DNA of 42,256 nucleotides from Mycobacteriales bacterium (GTDB lineage: Bacteria > Actinomycetota > Actinomycetes > BP-191), in contig DASTMB010000012.1 in the NCBI GenBank assembly GCA_035714365.1, positions 1-42,256 on the forward strand. The letters are read 5' to 3'. The notes beneath the pieces were generated by a model, which was not told the origin of the DNA, did not search any database, and saw only the letters and a list, made by a program, of their open reading frames with translations. The translations under genes and the position numbers were made by a program. The stretch's first letter is position 1. Each line of letters begins with the position of its first letter. Shown in pieces: positions 8,309 through 19,200 of the stretch.

Positions 8309-8958
8309 CCCCGTTCCTCCCGCTGCCCTGGCAGGACCCGGGCGGGATCACCCGCGGCGGCGCGCGGGACGAGGCGCGGCGCGAGCTGCGCAAGGCGATC
8401 TACCACGTCGGCGACGAGGGGCCGGTGCAGCGGGTGATCCGCTGGCTGTTCCGCTGGGTGTCGAGCACGTTCGACAAGCTGTCGCGCGTCGCGCCCGGCG
8501 GCGTGCCGTCGTTGCTGATCATCGTCGTGCTGATCGTGCTGCTCGTCGTCGCGATCCGGATCGGGCTCGGCCCGGCGCGGCTGCGCAACGCGCTCACCGA
8601 CCGGCGGCGCGACGCGCGGTCGCGGTCCGCGCAGGACTACCGCGACGAGGCCGAGGCGCTGGCCGCGCGCGGGGAGCACAAGGAGGCGGTGCGCGCGCGG
8701 TTCCGCGCGATCATCCGCGAGCTGGAGGAACGCGCCGTGCTCGACCCGCGCGCCGGGCGCACCGCCGGCGAGATCGCGCGCGAGGGCAGCGCCGCCGTCC
8801 CGGCCGTCGCGGGCGACCTGCGCGCCGCGGCGGGGACGTTCGACCGCGTCTGGTACGGCCGCCACCGGGCCGACCGCGCCGACTACGACGCCGTCGCCGC
8901 CGCCGACGACGCGATCCGGACCGCGCGGCTCGTGACCGTTCCGGAGGCGGTCGGGTGA
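8305..8958 (+). CDS. DUF4129-domain membrane protein
   Basis: The 217-residue product starts at GTG 8305 within a GTGA overlap. A single central transmembrane helix (SLLIIVVLIVLLVVAIRIG, about residues 72-90) is followed by the DUF4129 domain: DYRDEAEALAARGEHKEAVRARFRAIIREL, then DPRAGRTAGEIAREG and FDRVWYG. Family members are regularly encoded beside DUF4350, MoxR and DUF58 genes and often in transglutaminase-like membrane proteins; the biochemical role is unknown. The preceding cytosolic region (PLPWQDPGGITRGGARDEARREL) is typical of the actinobacterial form. Downstream overlap with the DUF4350 gene is again GTGA. Confidence 0.88.
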   Translation: MTPFLPLPWQDPGGITRGGARDEARRELRKAIYHVGDEGPVQRVIRWLFRWVSSTFDKLSRVAPGGVPSLLIIVVLIVLLVVAIRIGLGPARLRNALTDRRRDARSRSAQDYRDEAEALAARGEHKEAVRARFRAIIRELEERAVLDPRAGRTAGEIAREGSAAVPAVAGDLRAAAGTFDRVWYGRHRADRADYDAVAAADDAIRTARLVTVPEAVG

Positions 8959-10135
8959 GCGCCGGGCTGCTGGACACCGGGCCGCTCGACACCGAGCCGC
9001 GCGACGCGACGTCGGCGCGGCGCGCGCTGCCGCCGCGGGAGGCGTGGCGCCGGGCGCGGCTGCCGCTCCTGCTCGGCGCGCTGATCGTCGCCGTCGCCGT
9101 GCTCCGCGCCATCGCCACCGGCGGCGTAACCGCCGGGCGGATGGACCCCGACGCCGCCGCGCCGGAGGGCGGCCGCGCGCTGGCGACGCTGCTGCGGCAG
9201 CACGGCGTCGACGTCCGCACCGTCGACGTGCCGTCGGGCAGCGACGGCGTCACGGTGTTCGTGCCGGTCCCCCGCCTCGCCAACGCCGCCCGCCCGGAGG
9301 CGCTCGCGCTCGCCTCCTCGGCGAGCGAGGTCGTCGTCGCGGAGGCACGCGACCCGCACCTCGCCGCGCTCGGCGTCGAGGCCGACCAGACGAGCCAGGA
9401 GGAGGAGCGCACCGTCGACCCCGGCTGCTCACAGCCGGACGCGGTCGCCGCCGGCGACGCCCGCCTCGGCGGCCTCGTCTACGAGCCGCCCCCCGGTGCC
9501 GCCGCCTGCTACGCCGTCCGCGGCGGCGCGTCGTTCGTGGAGGTCGCCACCGGCGGCCGGCGCGTGACGGTCGTCGGGACCGCGTCGTTCATGACCAACG
9601 AGTACCTCGGCGAGGACGGCAACGCCGCGCTCGCGCTGCGCCTGCTCACCCGGCACCCGACCGTCGAGTGGGTGTACCCGCGCGAGGTGCCCGCCGCGCC
9701 CGACGACGGCGAGCAGAGCGTGCTCGACCTGCTGCCGGACCGCATCTGGCTGTTCACGTTCCAGGCGTTCGTCGCCGTGCTGCTGCTCGCGCTGTGGCGC
9801 GCGCGGCGGCTCGGCCCGGTCGTCGTCGAGCCGCTGCCGGTCGTCGTCCGCGCCGCCGAGGCGGTCGAGGGCCGCGCCCGGCTCTACGAGGCGGCGGGGG
9901 CGCGCGACCGCGCGGCGGCGGCGTTGCGGGCCGGGCTGCGCGACCGGCTGGTGCGCGCGCTCGGCCTCGCCCGCGACGCCGGACGCGAGACGCTCGTCGC
10001 CGCCGTGAGCGCGCGTTCCGGCCTCGACGGCCCCGCCGTCGACGACCTCCTGTACGGTCCCCCACCGGCCGACGACGAGGGGCTCGTCCGCCTCGCCGAC
10101 GGCCTCGACTCTCTCGATGCCGAGGTGCGTGCCCT

Positions 10136-10139
<4 letters not shown>
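8955..10139 (+). CDS. DUF4350-domain membrane protein
   Basis: Starts at GTG 8955 in a GTGA overlap and encodes 394 residues. A transmembrane helix (LPLLLGALIVAVAVLRAI) follows a short cytosolic N-terminus. The DUF4350 domain comes next (MDPDAAAPEGGRALATLLRQHGVDVRTVD, then GGRRVTVVGTASFMTNEYL), likely facing outside and GATase-like in fold. A second helix (IWLFTFQAFVAVLLLALWRARRLGPVV) leads to a cytosolic helical tail (AEAVEGRARLYEAAGARDRAAAALRAGL). Position matches Rv3691 of M. tuberculosis. The function is unknown, but the fixed association with MoxR suggests a membrane complex. Confidence 0.88.
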
Positions 10140-11137
<998 letters not shown>

Positions 11138-11141
11138 CCGG

Positions 11142-12440
11142 ATGGCACTGACCGGGCGGCTCGCCGCGCTCGCCGCGTTCCTCGCGGTGGCGCTGCTCGT
11201 CGTGCCCGGCGCCGACGCGACGGCGTTCCTCGCCGGCAACGCGCTGCTCCTCCTGCTCGCGCTCGCCGACCTGGCGCTCGCGGCGAGCGTGCGCTCGCTC
11301 GCGCTGTCGCGTTCCGGCGCGACCGCGATGCGCCTCGGCGAGGAGGGGGTCGTCACGCTGACCGTCGGCAACGGCGCCCGCCGCACCGCGCGCGTCGTCC
11401 TCCGCGACGCGTGGCCGCCGTCCGCAGGCGCGTCGCCGCGCGTCCACCGCGTCACCGTCCCCGCCGGCGAACGCCGCCGCGTCGAGACGGTCCTGCACCC
11501 GACGCGGCGCGGCGACCGGGTGCCGTCCCGGATCACCGTCCGCTGCCTCGGCCCGCTCGGCCTCGCCGGCCGCCAGGGCCGCCACGTGTCGCCGTGGCAG
11601 GTGCGGGTGCTGCCGCCGTTCGCGTCGCGGAAGTTCCTCCCCGAACGCCTCAACCGGCTGCGCCAGCTCGACGGCGCCGTCCTCATCCGCGGCCGCGGCG
11701 AGGGCACGGAGTTCGACTCGCTGCGCGAGTACGTCGACGGCGACGACGTGCGCTCCATCGACTGGCGCGCCACCGCCCGCCGCGACACCGTCGTCGTGCG
11801 CACCTGGCGGCCCGAGCGCGACCGGCGCGTGCTCATCGTCCTCGACACCGGCCGCACCTCCGCCGGCCGCGTCGGCGACGCCCCCCGCCTCGACCACGCG
11901 CTCGACGCCGCGCTGCTGCTCGCCGCGCTCGCCTCCCGCGCCGGCGACCAGGTCGAGCTGCTCGCGTACGACCGCGTCCAGCGCGCCCGCGTCTCCGGCG
12001 GGTCGCGCTCCGAGGTGCTGCCGCGGCTGGTCAACGCGATGGCTCCGTTGGAGCCGGTCCTGCTCGAGGCGGACCACCAGGGCATCGTCGCCGCGGTGCT
12101 GCGCCGGATGCGCCGGCGCGCGCTCGTCGTGCTGTTCACCGAGCTGAACACCGCGGTCGTCGAGGAGGGGCTGCTGCCGTCGCTGGGTGCGCTGACCGCG
12201 CGGCACACCGTCGTCGTCGCGTCGGTGTCGGACCCGCGCGTCGGCGAGCTGCTGCACGGCCGCGGCTCGGCTCGCGCCGTCTACGGCGCCGCCGCCGCCG
12301 AGCGCGCGACGGCCGAACGCAGGCGCCTGGTCGCGCTGCTGCGCCGGCTGTCGGTGGAGGTGGTGGACGCGCCGCCGGAGTCGTTCGCGCCAGCGGTGGC
12401 GGACGCGTACCTGGCGCTGAAGGCCGCCGGCCGGCTGTAG
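11142..12440 (+). CDS. DUF58-domain protein (MoxR partner)
   Basis: ATG 11142 lies 4 nt after the moxR stop. The 432-residue product begins with two membrane helices (LAALAAFLAVALLVVPGADA and LAGNALLLLLALADLALAA), then a beta-rich region. The DUF58 signature follows (GTEFDSLREYVDGDDVRSID with WRATARRD), and then a von Willebrand A-like segment (RRVLIVLDTGRTSAG) whose metal-binding motif is degenerate. The protein is probably membrane anchored with a cytosolic DUF58 domain acting with the upstream MoxR ATPase. It ends 11 bp before the convergent penicillin-binding protein gene, and I saw no terminator between them. Confidence 0.9.
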   Translation: MALTGRLAALAAFLAVALLVVPGADATAFLAGNALLLLLALADLALAASVRSLALSRSGATAMRLGEEGVVTLTVGNGARRTARVVLRDAWPPSAGASPRVHRVTVPAGERRRVETVLHPTRRGDRVPSRITVRCLGPLGLAGRQGRHVSPWQVRVLPPFASRKFLPERLNRLRQLDGAVLIRGRGEGTEFDSLREYVDGDDVRSIDWRATARRDTVVVRTWRPERDRRVLIVLDTGRTSAGRVGDAPRLDHALDAALLLAALASRAGDQVELLAYDRVQRARVSGGSRSEVLPRLVNAMAPLEPVLLEADHQGIVAAVLRRMRRRALVVLFTELNTAVVEEGLLPSLGALTARHTVVVASVSDPRVGELLHGRGSARAVYGAAAAERATAERRRLVALLRRLSVEVVDAPPESFAPAVADAYLALKAAGRL

Positions 12441-12451
12441 CTCGGCGGTGG

Positions 12452-14608
12452 CTAGTGCTTGCAGTGCTTCCCGTGGCAGTTGTCGGGCGGCGGCGGCGGC
12501 AGCGGAGCGCCCGGCGTCGGCGCGACCGGCTTCGGCGGCGCGGACACGACCGGCGGCAGCGCGAAGTCGCGCTCCGGCAGCCCGTCGTGCGCGGCCGTCA
12601 TGATCGTGCGCCAGATCGTCGCCGGGAACGTGCCGCCGTAGACGATCGGCACGCCGTGCACGTGCCGCAGCGGGTGCCGCGCCGGGTCGCGCGGGAAGCC
12701 GACCCAGACGACGCCGGCGAAGTCCGGCGTGTAGCCGTCGAACCACGCCGCGGTCGGGCCGTTCGTCGTGCCGGTCTTGCCGGCGGCGGGGCGGCCGATG
12801 CGGGCGCCCTTGCCGGTGCCGTGGTCGAGGACGCCGCGCAGCACGGCGGTGACGGTGTCGGCGACGTCCTGCGGCAGCGCCTGGCGGCAGGACGGCGAGA
12901 CCGTGCCGAGCGACTTGCCGGCCGCGTCGAGCACCTCGGTGATCGCGATCGGCCGGCAGTACGTGCCGCGCGCCGCCAGCGTCGCGTACGCGCTCGCCAT
13001 GTCCAGCGGGCTGACCTCGTTCGAGCCGAGCACGAACGACGGCACCGCCCGCAGCGGGAACCGCGTGATGCCCATGTCTCGCGCGATCCGCGCCGGCTCG
13101 GTGTAGCCGGTGCGTTCCTCGATCTGGATGTAGGCGGTGTTGACGGAGTCCCACGTCGCGCGCGGGATGTCGAACGTGCCGGCCTCGCTGTCACCGGCGT
13201 TGCCGACGGTGTACGGCACGACCTTGTCGCCGACGACGTTGGAGAACTTCTTCGACGTGTACTTCTGCGGCGCGTTGATCACGGTGTTGAGCGGGATGCC
13301 CTGCTCGATCGCCGCCGCCAGTACGAACGTCTTGAACGTCGACCCGGCCTGGAAGCCGGAGCCGCCGCCGAGCGGCAGGTTGACCTTGCGGCTGCCGGGC
13401 TCGTGGTTCAGCCCGGCCATCACCTTGATCAGCCCGGTGCCGGGCTGGACGACGACGGCCGCGGACGCCGGGTCGTCGGCGTCGCCGAGGCTCTCCTTCA
13501 ACGCGTTCTGCGCCACCCGCTGCAACCGCGGGTCGAGCGACGTGCGGATCGTCAGCCCGCCCTGGAACAGCTTCTGCGCGCGCGCCCCCTGCGTGTCGCC
13601 GAAGATCGGCGCCATGGTGCCGTCCGGGTCCTCGAGGATCGCCGAGCGGACGTAGTCGAGGAAGTACGGCGCCAGCGCGTTGTCCTCGAACCCCTGCGGC
13701 TTCGTGATCCGCAGCCGCACCGGCGTCCGCCGCGCGGTCGCGACCGCCGCGGCCGGCGCGAACCCGACCTCCGCCATCCGCGTCAGCACCAGGTCGCGCC
13801 GCGCCTTCGCGTTCTTCGGGTGGGTGACCGGGTCGTAGAGGCGCGGGTTCTTCACCAGGCCCGCGAGCAGCGCCGCCTCCGGGAGCGTGAGGCGTTCGAC
13901 CGGGTGGCCGAAGTAGTGCAACGACGCCGTCCCCACGCCGTACACGCCGGAGCCGAAGTAGGCGATGTTCAGGTACTTCTCGAGGATCTGCGCCTTCGTG
14001 TAACGCCCTTCCAGCGCGATCGCGTACCGCGCTTCGCGGATCTTCCGCGACGCCGTCCGCTCCGCCTGCGTCTGCTTCGCGCCGCCGAGGCTGGCGCGTT
14101 CGATGAGGACGTTCTTCACGTACTGCTGGGTGATCGTCGACCCGCCCTGCTGGACCTCGCCGGCCTGGCTGTTGCGGATCATCGCCCGCATCAGGCCCTT
14201 CACGTCGACGCCGCCGTGCTCGTAGAAGCGGGCGTCCTCGATGGCGAGGATCGCGTCCTGCATCACCTTCGGGATGCGCGACAGCGGGACGACGACGCGG
14301 TTCTCGTTGAAGTAGGCGACGGCCAGCGTCGAGCCGTCCGCCGCGAGGATCCGGGACGACTGCGGCAGCGGCGGCTCGACCAGCTCGGCCGGGAGCTGCT
14401 CGAACGAGTCCGCCCCGGCGCGCGCCACCAGCCCCGCCGACCCGACGACCGGGAACGCGAGGACCGCGAGCAGCAGCCCGCACACGGCGCTGACGGCGAC
14501 GAGCAGCAGCGCGGCACGCGCGGGCGAACGGTCGGTACGGACGCGCGAACGGCGCCGCTGATCGGGCACGAGCACAGTGGGTTCCTGCCCGATCACACCC
14601 CGCCCCAA
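12452..14608 (-). CDS. Bifunctional class A penicillin-binding protein (glycosyltransferase/transpeptidase)
   Basis: This 718-residue PBP polymerises and cross-links peptidoglycan outside the membrane. After a basic cytosolic N-terminus there is one membrane helix (ALLLVAVSAVCGLLLAVLAF). The GT51 domain has AILAIEDARFYEHGGVD with the catalytic Glu near residue 127, then QGGSTITQQYVKN and KILEKYLN-type motifs. The transpeptidase has SGFQAGSTFKTF (Ser of SxxK near residue 422), SVNTAY (SxN) and AGKTGTTN (KTG). The tail is Pro-rich and ends DNCHGKHCKH, an unusual Cys/His cluster. The start is uncertain: TTG 14608 is the longest form and GTG 14596 is a good alternative behind a G-rich stretch. 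It is transcribed alone. Confidence 0.93.
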   Translation of the reverse strand: MGRGVIGQEPTVLVPDQRRRSRVRTDRSPARAALLLVAVSAVCGLLLAVLAFPVVGSAGLVARAGADSFEQLPAELVEPPLPQSSRILAADGSTLAVAYFNENRVVVPLSRIPKVMQDAILAIEDARFYEHGGVDVKGLMRAMIRNSQAGEVQQGGSTITQQYVKNVLIERASLGGAKQTQAERTASRKIREARYAIALEGRYTKAQILEKYLNIAYFGSGVYGVGTASLHYFGHPVERLTLPEAALLAGLVKNPRLYDPVTHPKNAKARRDLVLTRMAEVGFAPAAAVATARRTPVRLRITKPQGFEDNALAPYFLDYVRSAILEDPDGTMAPIFGDTQGARAQKLFQGGLTIRTSLDPRLQRVAQNALKESLGDADDPASAAVVVQPGTGLIKVMAGLNHEPGSRKVNLPLGGGSGFQAGSTFKTFVLAAAIEQGIPLNTVINAPQKYTSKKFSNVVGDKVVPYTVGNAGDSEAGTFDIPRATWDSVNTAYIQIEERTGYTEPARIARDMGITRFPLRAVPSFVLGSNEVSPLDMASAYATLAARGTYCRPIAITEVLDAAGKSLGTVSPSCRQALPQDVADTVTAVLRGVLDHGTGKGARIGRPAAGKTGTTNGPTAAWFDGYTPDFAGVVWVGFPRDPARHPLRHVHGVPIVYGGTFPATIWRTIMTAAHDGLPERDFALPPVVSAPPKPVAPTPGAPLPPPPPDNCHGKHCKH

Positions 14609-14723
14609 CCGTCACGTCCGGATCACCACAAGCAGTCCCGGCGCTCCACGGCCGGCGCTCTCCGTAGAGATGCGCCGCTAGGTCTTCGGCCACTGGTCGG
14701 CGTGCCCCCGTACCGGCGCGAGG

Positions 14724-14753
14724 AGGCGTGGGCCGGGGTCCGGCCGCACGCCT
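14724..14753 (-). terminator. Hairpin downstream of the RHS/immunity locus
   Basis: A stem of 13 pairs joins 14724-14736 to 14740-14753, with one bulged G at 14746 and a 3-nt loop. It lies 100 bp past the last small gene of the minus-strand toxin locus and upstream of the PBP start. There is no T-tract, which is common for actinobacterial terminators. It could also act on the short untranslated region of the opposite strand. Confidence 0.45.
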
Positions 14754-14852
14754 GACGCCTCGGCTACCGCTCCCGGTCTTGGTCCCGGAAGTCGTACCCG
14801 TGGATCGTGCCGCCACAGGGTGGGCTGAGCCGCCACCGTCGGCGGCCCGCCG

Positions 14853-15140
14853 TCATTCGTTCGCGGGATTGATTCCTCCCGTGGCTAATTCACGTTTGCC
14901 CGCACCTGTGATCGCCCACCACTCTCTCGTGACCTCCTCCCCATCGCTGAACGTCGCCTCGATCCGTGGGGAGACCAAGCCGAGCGATGCCAGCCGAAAT
15001 AGTTCGCGTCGGACACTGACCGGAGCGATCGATTCACCACCGCGCCTGTAGTAGTCGATGTCGATTCGCCGAGCGATCGACGCGCCTCGGCCCTCCGCAA
15101 CGAGCTCAAGGATGAGGCGCAGGTGCGGGTTCTTGGTCAA
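14853..15140 (-). CDS. Small winged-helix-like hypothetical protein
   Basis: This 95-residue product is not recognised with certainty. It reads like a winged-helix fold: a helical start (NPHLRLILELVAEG), a segment APVSVRRELFRLASLGLVSPR that resembles a recognition helix with following turn, and a beta wing (REWWAITGAGKREL). The only in-frame start is TTG 15140, because a stop lies three codons upstream. An out-of-frame ATG at 15150 gives only 14 codons. Base composition is visibly poorer in GC than the flanks, as for the next genes, suggesting acquisition together with the RHS toxin tail. It may be an orphan immunity or regulatory gene; this is inference from position. Confidence 0.55.
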   Translation of the reverse strand: MTKNPHLRLILELVAEGRGASIARRIDIDYYRRGGESIAPVSVRRELFRLASLGLVSPRIEATFSDGEEVTREWWAITGAGKRELATGGINPANE

Positions 15141-15187
15141 GTAGTTTCATGGGTCAATGGACGGACTTCTTGCCAGACCGCCGCACA

Positions 15188-15586
15188 TCATGTGTGGCTC
15201 CGGGAGTCCTCGACCCATATTTCGATGATCGCGTCGTCGAGCGGAGAAGCCGAGAGAATCTGATATCCGATATCGCGTCTGAGGGGCTCGATCAGCTCCA
15301 GCGTCGTGATCCAGTCCTCGTGCGTCCCGAACCACATCAGGGTACCCGTGGCGCCGAGTCGGACCCGTTGCGAGTCGGGCATCGTGTCAGCCAGGCGAAG
15401 TTCGAGCGGCGGAGTGCCCGGCTCAATGCGAACGCACGGGTCCTTTGACAGATGGATCACCGTGGCGGACCCCGTCACCAGCCCAGTCATCACCGCATGA
15501 AGGTGGGCAATGCCGAGATGATCCGCGCGGAGGAGGAAGGTCCTGCCCAACGCCCCCTTCCCGAAGTCGAACACGATTTGCGGCAT
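15188..15586 (-). CDS. Hypothetical protein in the RHS immunity region (orphan immunity candidate)
   Basis: This 132-residue protein starts at ATG 15586, with GAGG 7 nt upstream. I do not recognise the family. It is mixed alpha/beta and acidic at its C-terminus (DDAIIEIWVEDSRSHT), with a beta-rich middle (SATVIHLSKDPCVRIEPG, LRLGATGTLMWFG) and no signal peptide or membrane helix, so it is likely cytosolic. Codon use is less GC-biased than in neighbouring housekeeping genes. Small cytosolic acidic genes following an RHS C-terminus are often immunity genes, either for the current toxin or retained from displaced toxin tips; that role is inferred here only from location. Confidence 0.7.
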   Translation of the reverse strand: MPQIVFDFGKGALGRTFLLRADHLGIAHLHAVMTGLVTGSATVIHLSKDPCVRIEPGTPPLELRLADTMPDSQRVRLGATGTLMWFGTHEDWITTLELIEPLRRDIGYQILSASPLDDAIIEIWVEDSRSHT

Positions 15587-15595
15587 TCAGGTCCT

Positions 15596-15778
15596 CTACG
15601 CCGTTGGAATATGCAGCCACCGCGTGTTCCACGCGGTCCAAAAATTCAGTCCGGAACAAGCGACGAGCTCGGAGATGGATGCCACGTCGCGAGAAGGCAG
15701 GCCCCGCACCTCGCTCACCACGGCGCGCGGAACGGCCAGCGGGTGGAGACGCTCCTCGGACTTCCTCCGACCGGACAC
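15596..15778 (-). pseudogene. Possible small or decayed gene between the immunity genes
   Basis: A 60-codon reading frame from GTG 15778 to a TAG at 15598 encodes a peptide ending SELVACSGLNFWTAWNTRWL plus a few residues. A second frame across the same bases also reads plausibly protein-like (EFLDRVEHAVAAYSNGVEDL). This suggests a shortened or frameshifted remnant of another immunity-type gene rather than an intact one. It stops 10 nt before the start of the gene at 15586. The 66 bp upstream to 15844 show nothing convincing. Confidence 0.3.
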
Positions 15779-15844
15779 CCGATCACTACGCGCTGGTCAT
15801 GGCGTTGGACGGTACGAAACGGGGATGCGAGCAGATTCGCCGGG

Positions 15845-16255
15845 TCAGATCGTGGCCCACCAGAACTCCATCACCGAGAACCGGCTGGGGTCGAACTGCT
15901 CAGGATCGAAGTCGACTCCGAGTGCGGCGGCGAGGTCGTCGTCCAGCGTCAGGTTCCGCGCGTCGAAGTCATCGACGGCAAAGACGTCGACGCCATAGGG
16001 CGCCGCAGCGTGGCGGGTGCTGTCCAACCGGTGGGTCCGCACGATGGTGAGCGGCATCACCATCGACACGATGCCCTCGACGGATGCGTCCGACAGCAGG
16101 CTCGCCCACTCCTCGCCTGCACCACCATCCCAGTCGACACGAACGCCCGACCACCTCGTGACAAGGTCGGTGACCAGCGCTTTCGAGTACACCTTGTCCC
16201 ACGTCGCGCGTCGATCGAACGCACGGCGAACGACGGCAGCGAAGGAAACCGTCAT
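15845..16255 (-). CDS. Presumptive immunity protein coupled to the RHS toxin
   Basis: The ATG at 16255 overlaps the TGA of the RHS toxin gene as ATGA, so the two are translationally coupled. This is the expected arrangement for a polymorphic toxin and its immunity protein. The 136-residue product has no signal peptide or membrane helix and an acidic C-terminal half (VDVFAVDDFDARNLTLDDDL, then GVDFDPEQFDPSRFSV), suited to neutralising a basic nuclease-like domain. I do not recognise a named family. Its lower GC content resembles the toxin tip rather than the RHS core. Immunity function is inferred from coupling, size and charge, not from homology. Confidence 0.72.
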   Translation of the reverse strand: MTVSFAAVVRRAFDRRATWDKVYSKALVTDLVTRWSGVRVDWDGGAGEEWASLLSDASVEGIVSMVMPLTIVRTHRLDSTRHAAAPYGVDVFAVDDFDARNLTLDDDLAAALGVDFDPEQFDPSRFSVMEFWWATI

Positions 16256-19200
16256 CCCGGGGCTCCGGGAGAGCCGTGGACGGTGCCCGTCACGGTCCTG
16301 TAGACGTTGATCCAGCTCGTGAGCAGGCCAGTGTCCGCATGAACACCGACAGGCCCGTTAGTGACGAACACCTTTGCCCTGTTGTTGATGTCCCAGAGCC
16401 CGGCATGGTCGGCATACGCCGCCGCGTCGAGAACTGCGGAGTGCGCATCGACGGAGGACAGGAACTGGCTCTTCCCGCCCGCCAAGGAACCCGTCATGTG
16501 AGGCGCCATCTTAACCTCGCCCACAGTGTACGTCCCGTTGCTCAAGCTTCCATTCCGCGTGAGGAACGTCTCCGGAGGCTCGAAGGGCGCGACGGATGCT
16601 CCACTCGGACGAGGCATCTTCGGCCCGGTCTTCGGGGTCCCCACCCGCTCGAGAGCGCGTCCCACGCCGTGCGCCAGGCCAGCGGTGACACCGCCGAAGA
16701 CCGTGTCCTCGCCCAGGCGGGTCAAGTCGATGTGGCCTGAGCTCTCGAACTGGCCGACCGCCGATCCGACCGCGCCGGACAGCGCGCCGGCGAGCACCGA
16801 CTGCACCACCGGACGTAATGCGGTCGTGCTCAGTGCGTTCGCTGCTGCCCCGAACACGACTCCGGAAGCGAGCCCGGTGATCGCACCGGTTGCCGCGCAC
16901 TCACCGCCGGAACGTCCCGGGGGGCAGGTCAGGTAGGACTGCAGCGCCGAGCTGGCGGCCATGCCCAGGGACAGGCACATCACGCTGCCGGCGCCGAACG
17001 TGGCCGCCTCGCACGCCCCCGACACCGCCACGGCGGTGGCCAGCGAGGCGGCATGCACCCCGACCTGCCGCCAGAACGTCTTGCTCCGAAGGTGGTCGCC
17101 GATCGGCGCCACGACACCGTCCGCCAGTGCCGACAGCGGCCGCCGCAACGCGGAGGCACCCTGCTGCACCCACGCCGACGCCTGGTGCCAGTCCCCCTTG
17201 AGGTCGTCGAGTGCGTGCGCACGCGCGGTGTGGTTGCCGGTCAGGAACGCGACACCGAGACGAACACCATCGCGAGCGGCATGCCAGGTGTCCTCGAGAG
17301 GATTGTTGGCGCCGAGGCTGAACGGCCGGTGCCCGTCCGGGTCGATCGACCCGAGCGGGTCGCCCGCCCCGTAGGCGTACCGGTTGAACGTCGCCGGCCA
17401 CGACAGGCTCCCGACCACACTGTCCTGCGACGTGAACCGCCCGAGCGCCGGCGAGTACGCCCGCGCCGTCATGTCCACGAGGCCGAACACCGGGTCGGTG
17501 ACCGCCGACTGGAACCCCACCGGCAACGCCGCGCCGTCACCCGAGGCGGCACCGAACGGCTCGTACGCCGCGAACGCGCTGACCTGGCCGGAGGCGGCGT
17601 CGACGAGACCGGAGAGGTCCAGGTGCCGGCTCACGAACGCCTGCGACGCCACCGACCCGGTCACGACACCGGCGACCCGGCCGGCCGGCTCGCGCACCAG
17701 CACGCTGCTCGCGGCCGGGGACCGCGTCTGGGTCACGGCGTTCGAGGCGCCGGCGTACGAGTACGCGGTCGTCGTCGCGCCCTGGTCGCGCCGGGCGAGC
17801 CGGCCCAGGGCGTCGCGGCCGTAGGTGACGGTCGTCGCGGCGGCGGCGTTCGCGGCCTCGCGGGTCACCGACGACAGCGCGCCGAACGCGTCGTAGCCGT
17901 ACGTGTCGGCGCCGGTCCGGACGAGGTTGCCGTCGGCGTCGTAGTCGTAGGTCGTGCCGTCGCTCGCGCCCGTGATCCGGCCCGCGCCGTCGTGCGTGTA
18001 CGTGACCGCCGACAACGGCGTCACCGCGCCGTTCGCGGCGACGGTCGACCGGCTGACGCTCTCGCGGTTGCCGTCGGGGTCCCACCCGTACGTCTCGACG
18101 CTGCGCGTCCCGTCGGCGGCGGTGGCGGTGACGGTCGCCAGCCGGCCGACCGCGTCGTAGCCGAACGTCCGGTCCCGGTCGACGCCGCGCGACGGCGCCG
18201 CCTGCACCTCGCGGCTCACCCGGTCGCCGGCGGTGTACTCGTACGCCTGCGTGAGCTGAGTCACGCCGCCGCGCCGCTGCTCGTGCCGCGTCAGCCGGTC
18301 GGCGTCGTCCCAGACGAACGTCTCGCCTCCGGCCGTGCCGCCGTAGGTGACGCTGCTCAACCGTTCGGCATCGTCGTAGGCGTAGGTGCGGCCGACCAGG
18401 CCGGTCAACGTCCGCAGCAGGCCGCGGGCGTCGTAGGCGGCCGTCGTGGCGACGCCGTCGACGGTGGCGGCGGAGACGCGGTGCGCGTTCGTGTAGGCGA
18501 CGGTGCTGTCGACCGTGGCGGCACCGGCGCCGGCGGCGCGCGGCTCGACCGCCCGCTCCAGCAGCCCGAGCGCGTTGTAGGCGAACGTCACGTCGCCACC
18601 GGGCAGGGACAGCGTCTTCGGCCGGCCCGCCGCGGTGTACGTCCGCGTGCGCAGCGCGACCTCGCCGGTCGCGGCACGCTCGCCGCGCTCGGTGAGCACG
18701 CGACCGGAGCCGTCGCGGGTGATCGTCGTGACCCGGCCGGACGCGCGCTCGATGCGCGCGAGGCGGCCCTCGCCGTCGTAGCCGAACGTCGCGGCGATCC
18801 CGCCGACGGTCTCGGTCGCGACGTTGCCGACGTCGTCGTAGGTCCACACCGACGTCTTCAGCCGCGGCGTCGTGAGCTTCGTGCGCTGCCCGGCGAGGTC
18901 GTACCCGAACGTGTAGGTGCTGCCGTCGGCGTCGGTCACGGACCTCGGGCGGCCGGCGAGGTCGTACCTCGTCTCGGCGCCGGTGCCGTCGGCGTGCCGG
19001 GTGAGCGTGGGGCGGTCTGCGTCGTCGAACGCGTACGTGGTGCGGTGGTGCAGCGCGTCCTCGGTCCAGTCGGGACGGCCGCGCACGTCGGCGTGGGCGG
19101 TGGTGACGTGACCCAGCGGGTCCGTGGTGGTGCGGACAGCGTCGAGCCCGTCGTACGTCGTCATGGTGACCTTGCCGAGCCCGTCGGTGACGGACGTGAC

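Noticed and set aside
14640-14760. tRNA-like folding upstream of the PBP gene
   Set aside because: No cloverleaf, TPsiC-loop or anticodon arm could be drawn; the pairing resolves into a single hairpin.
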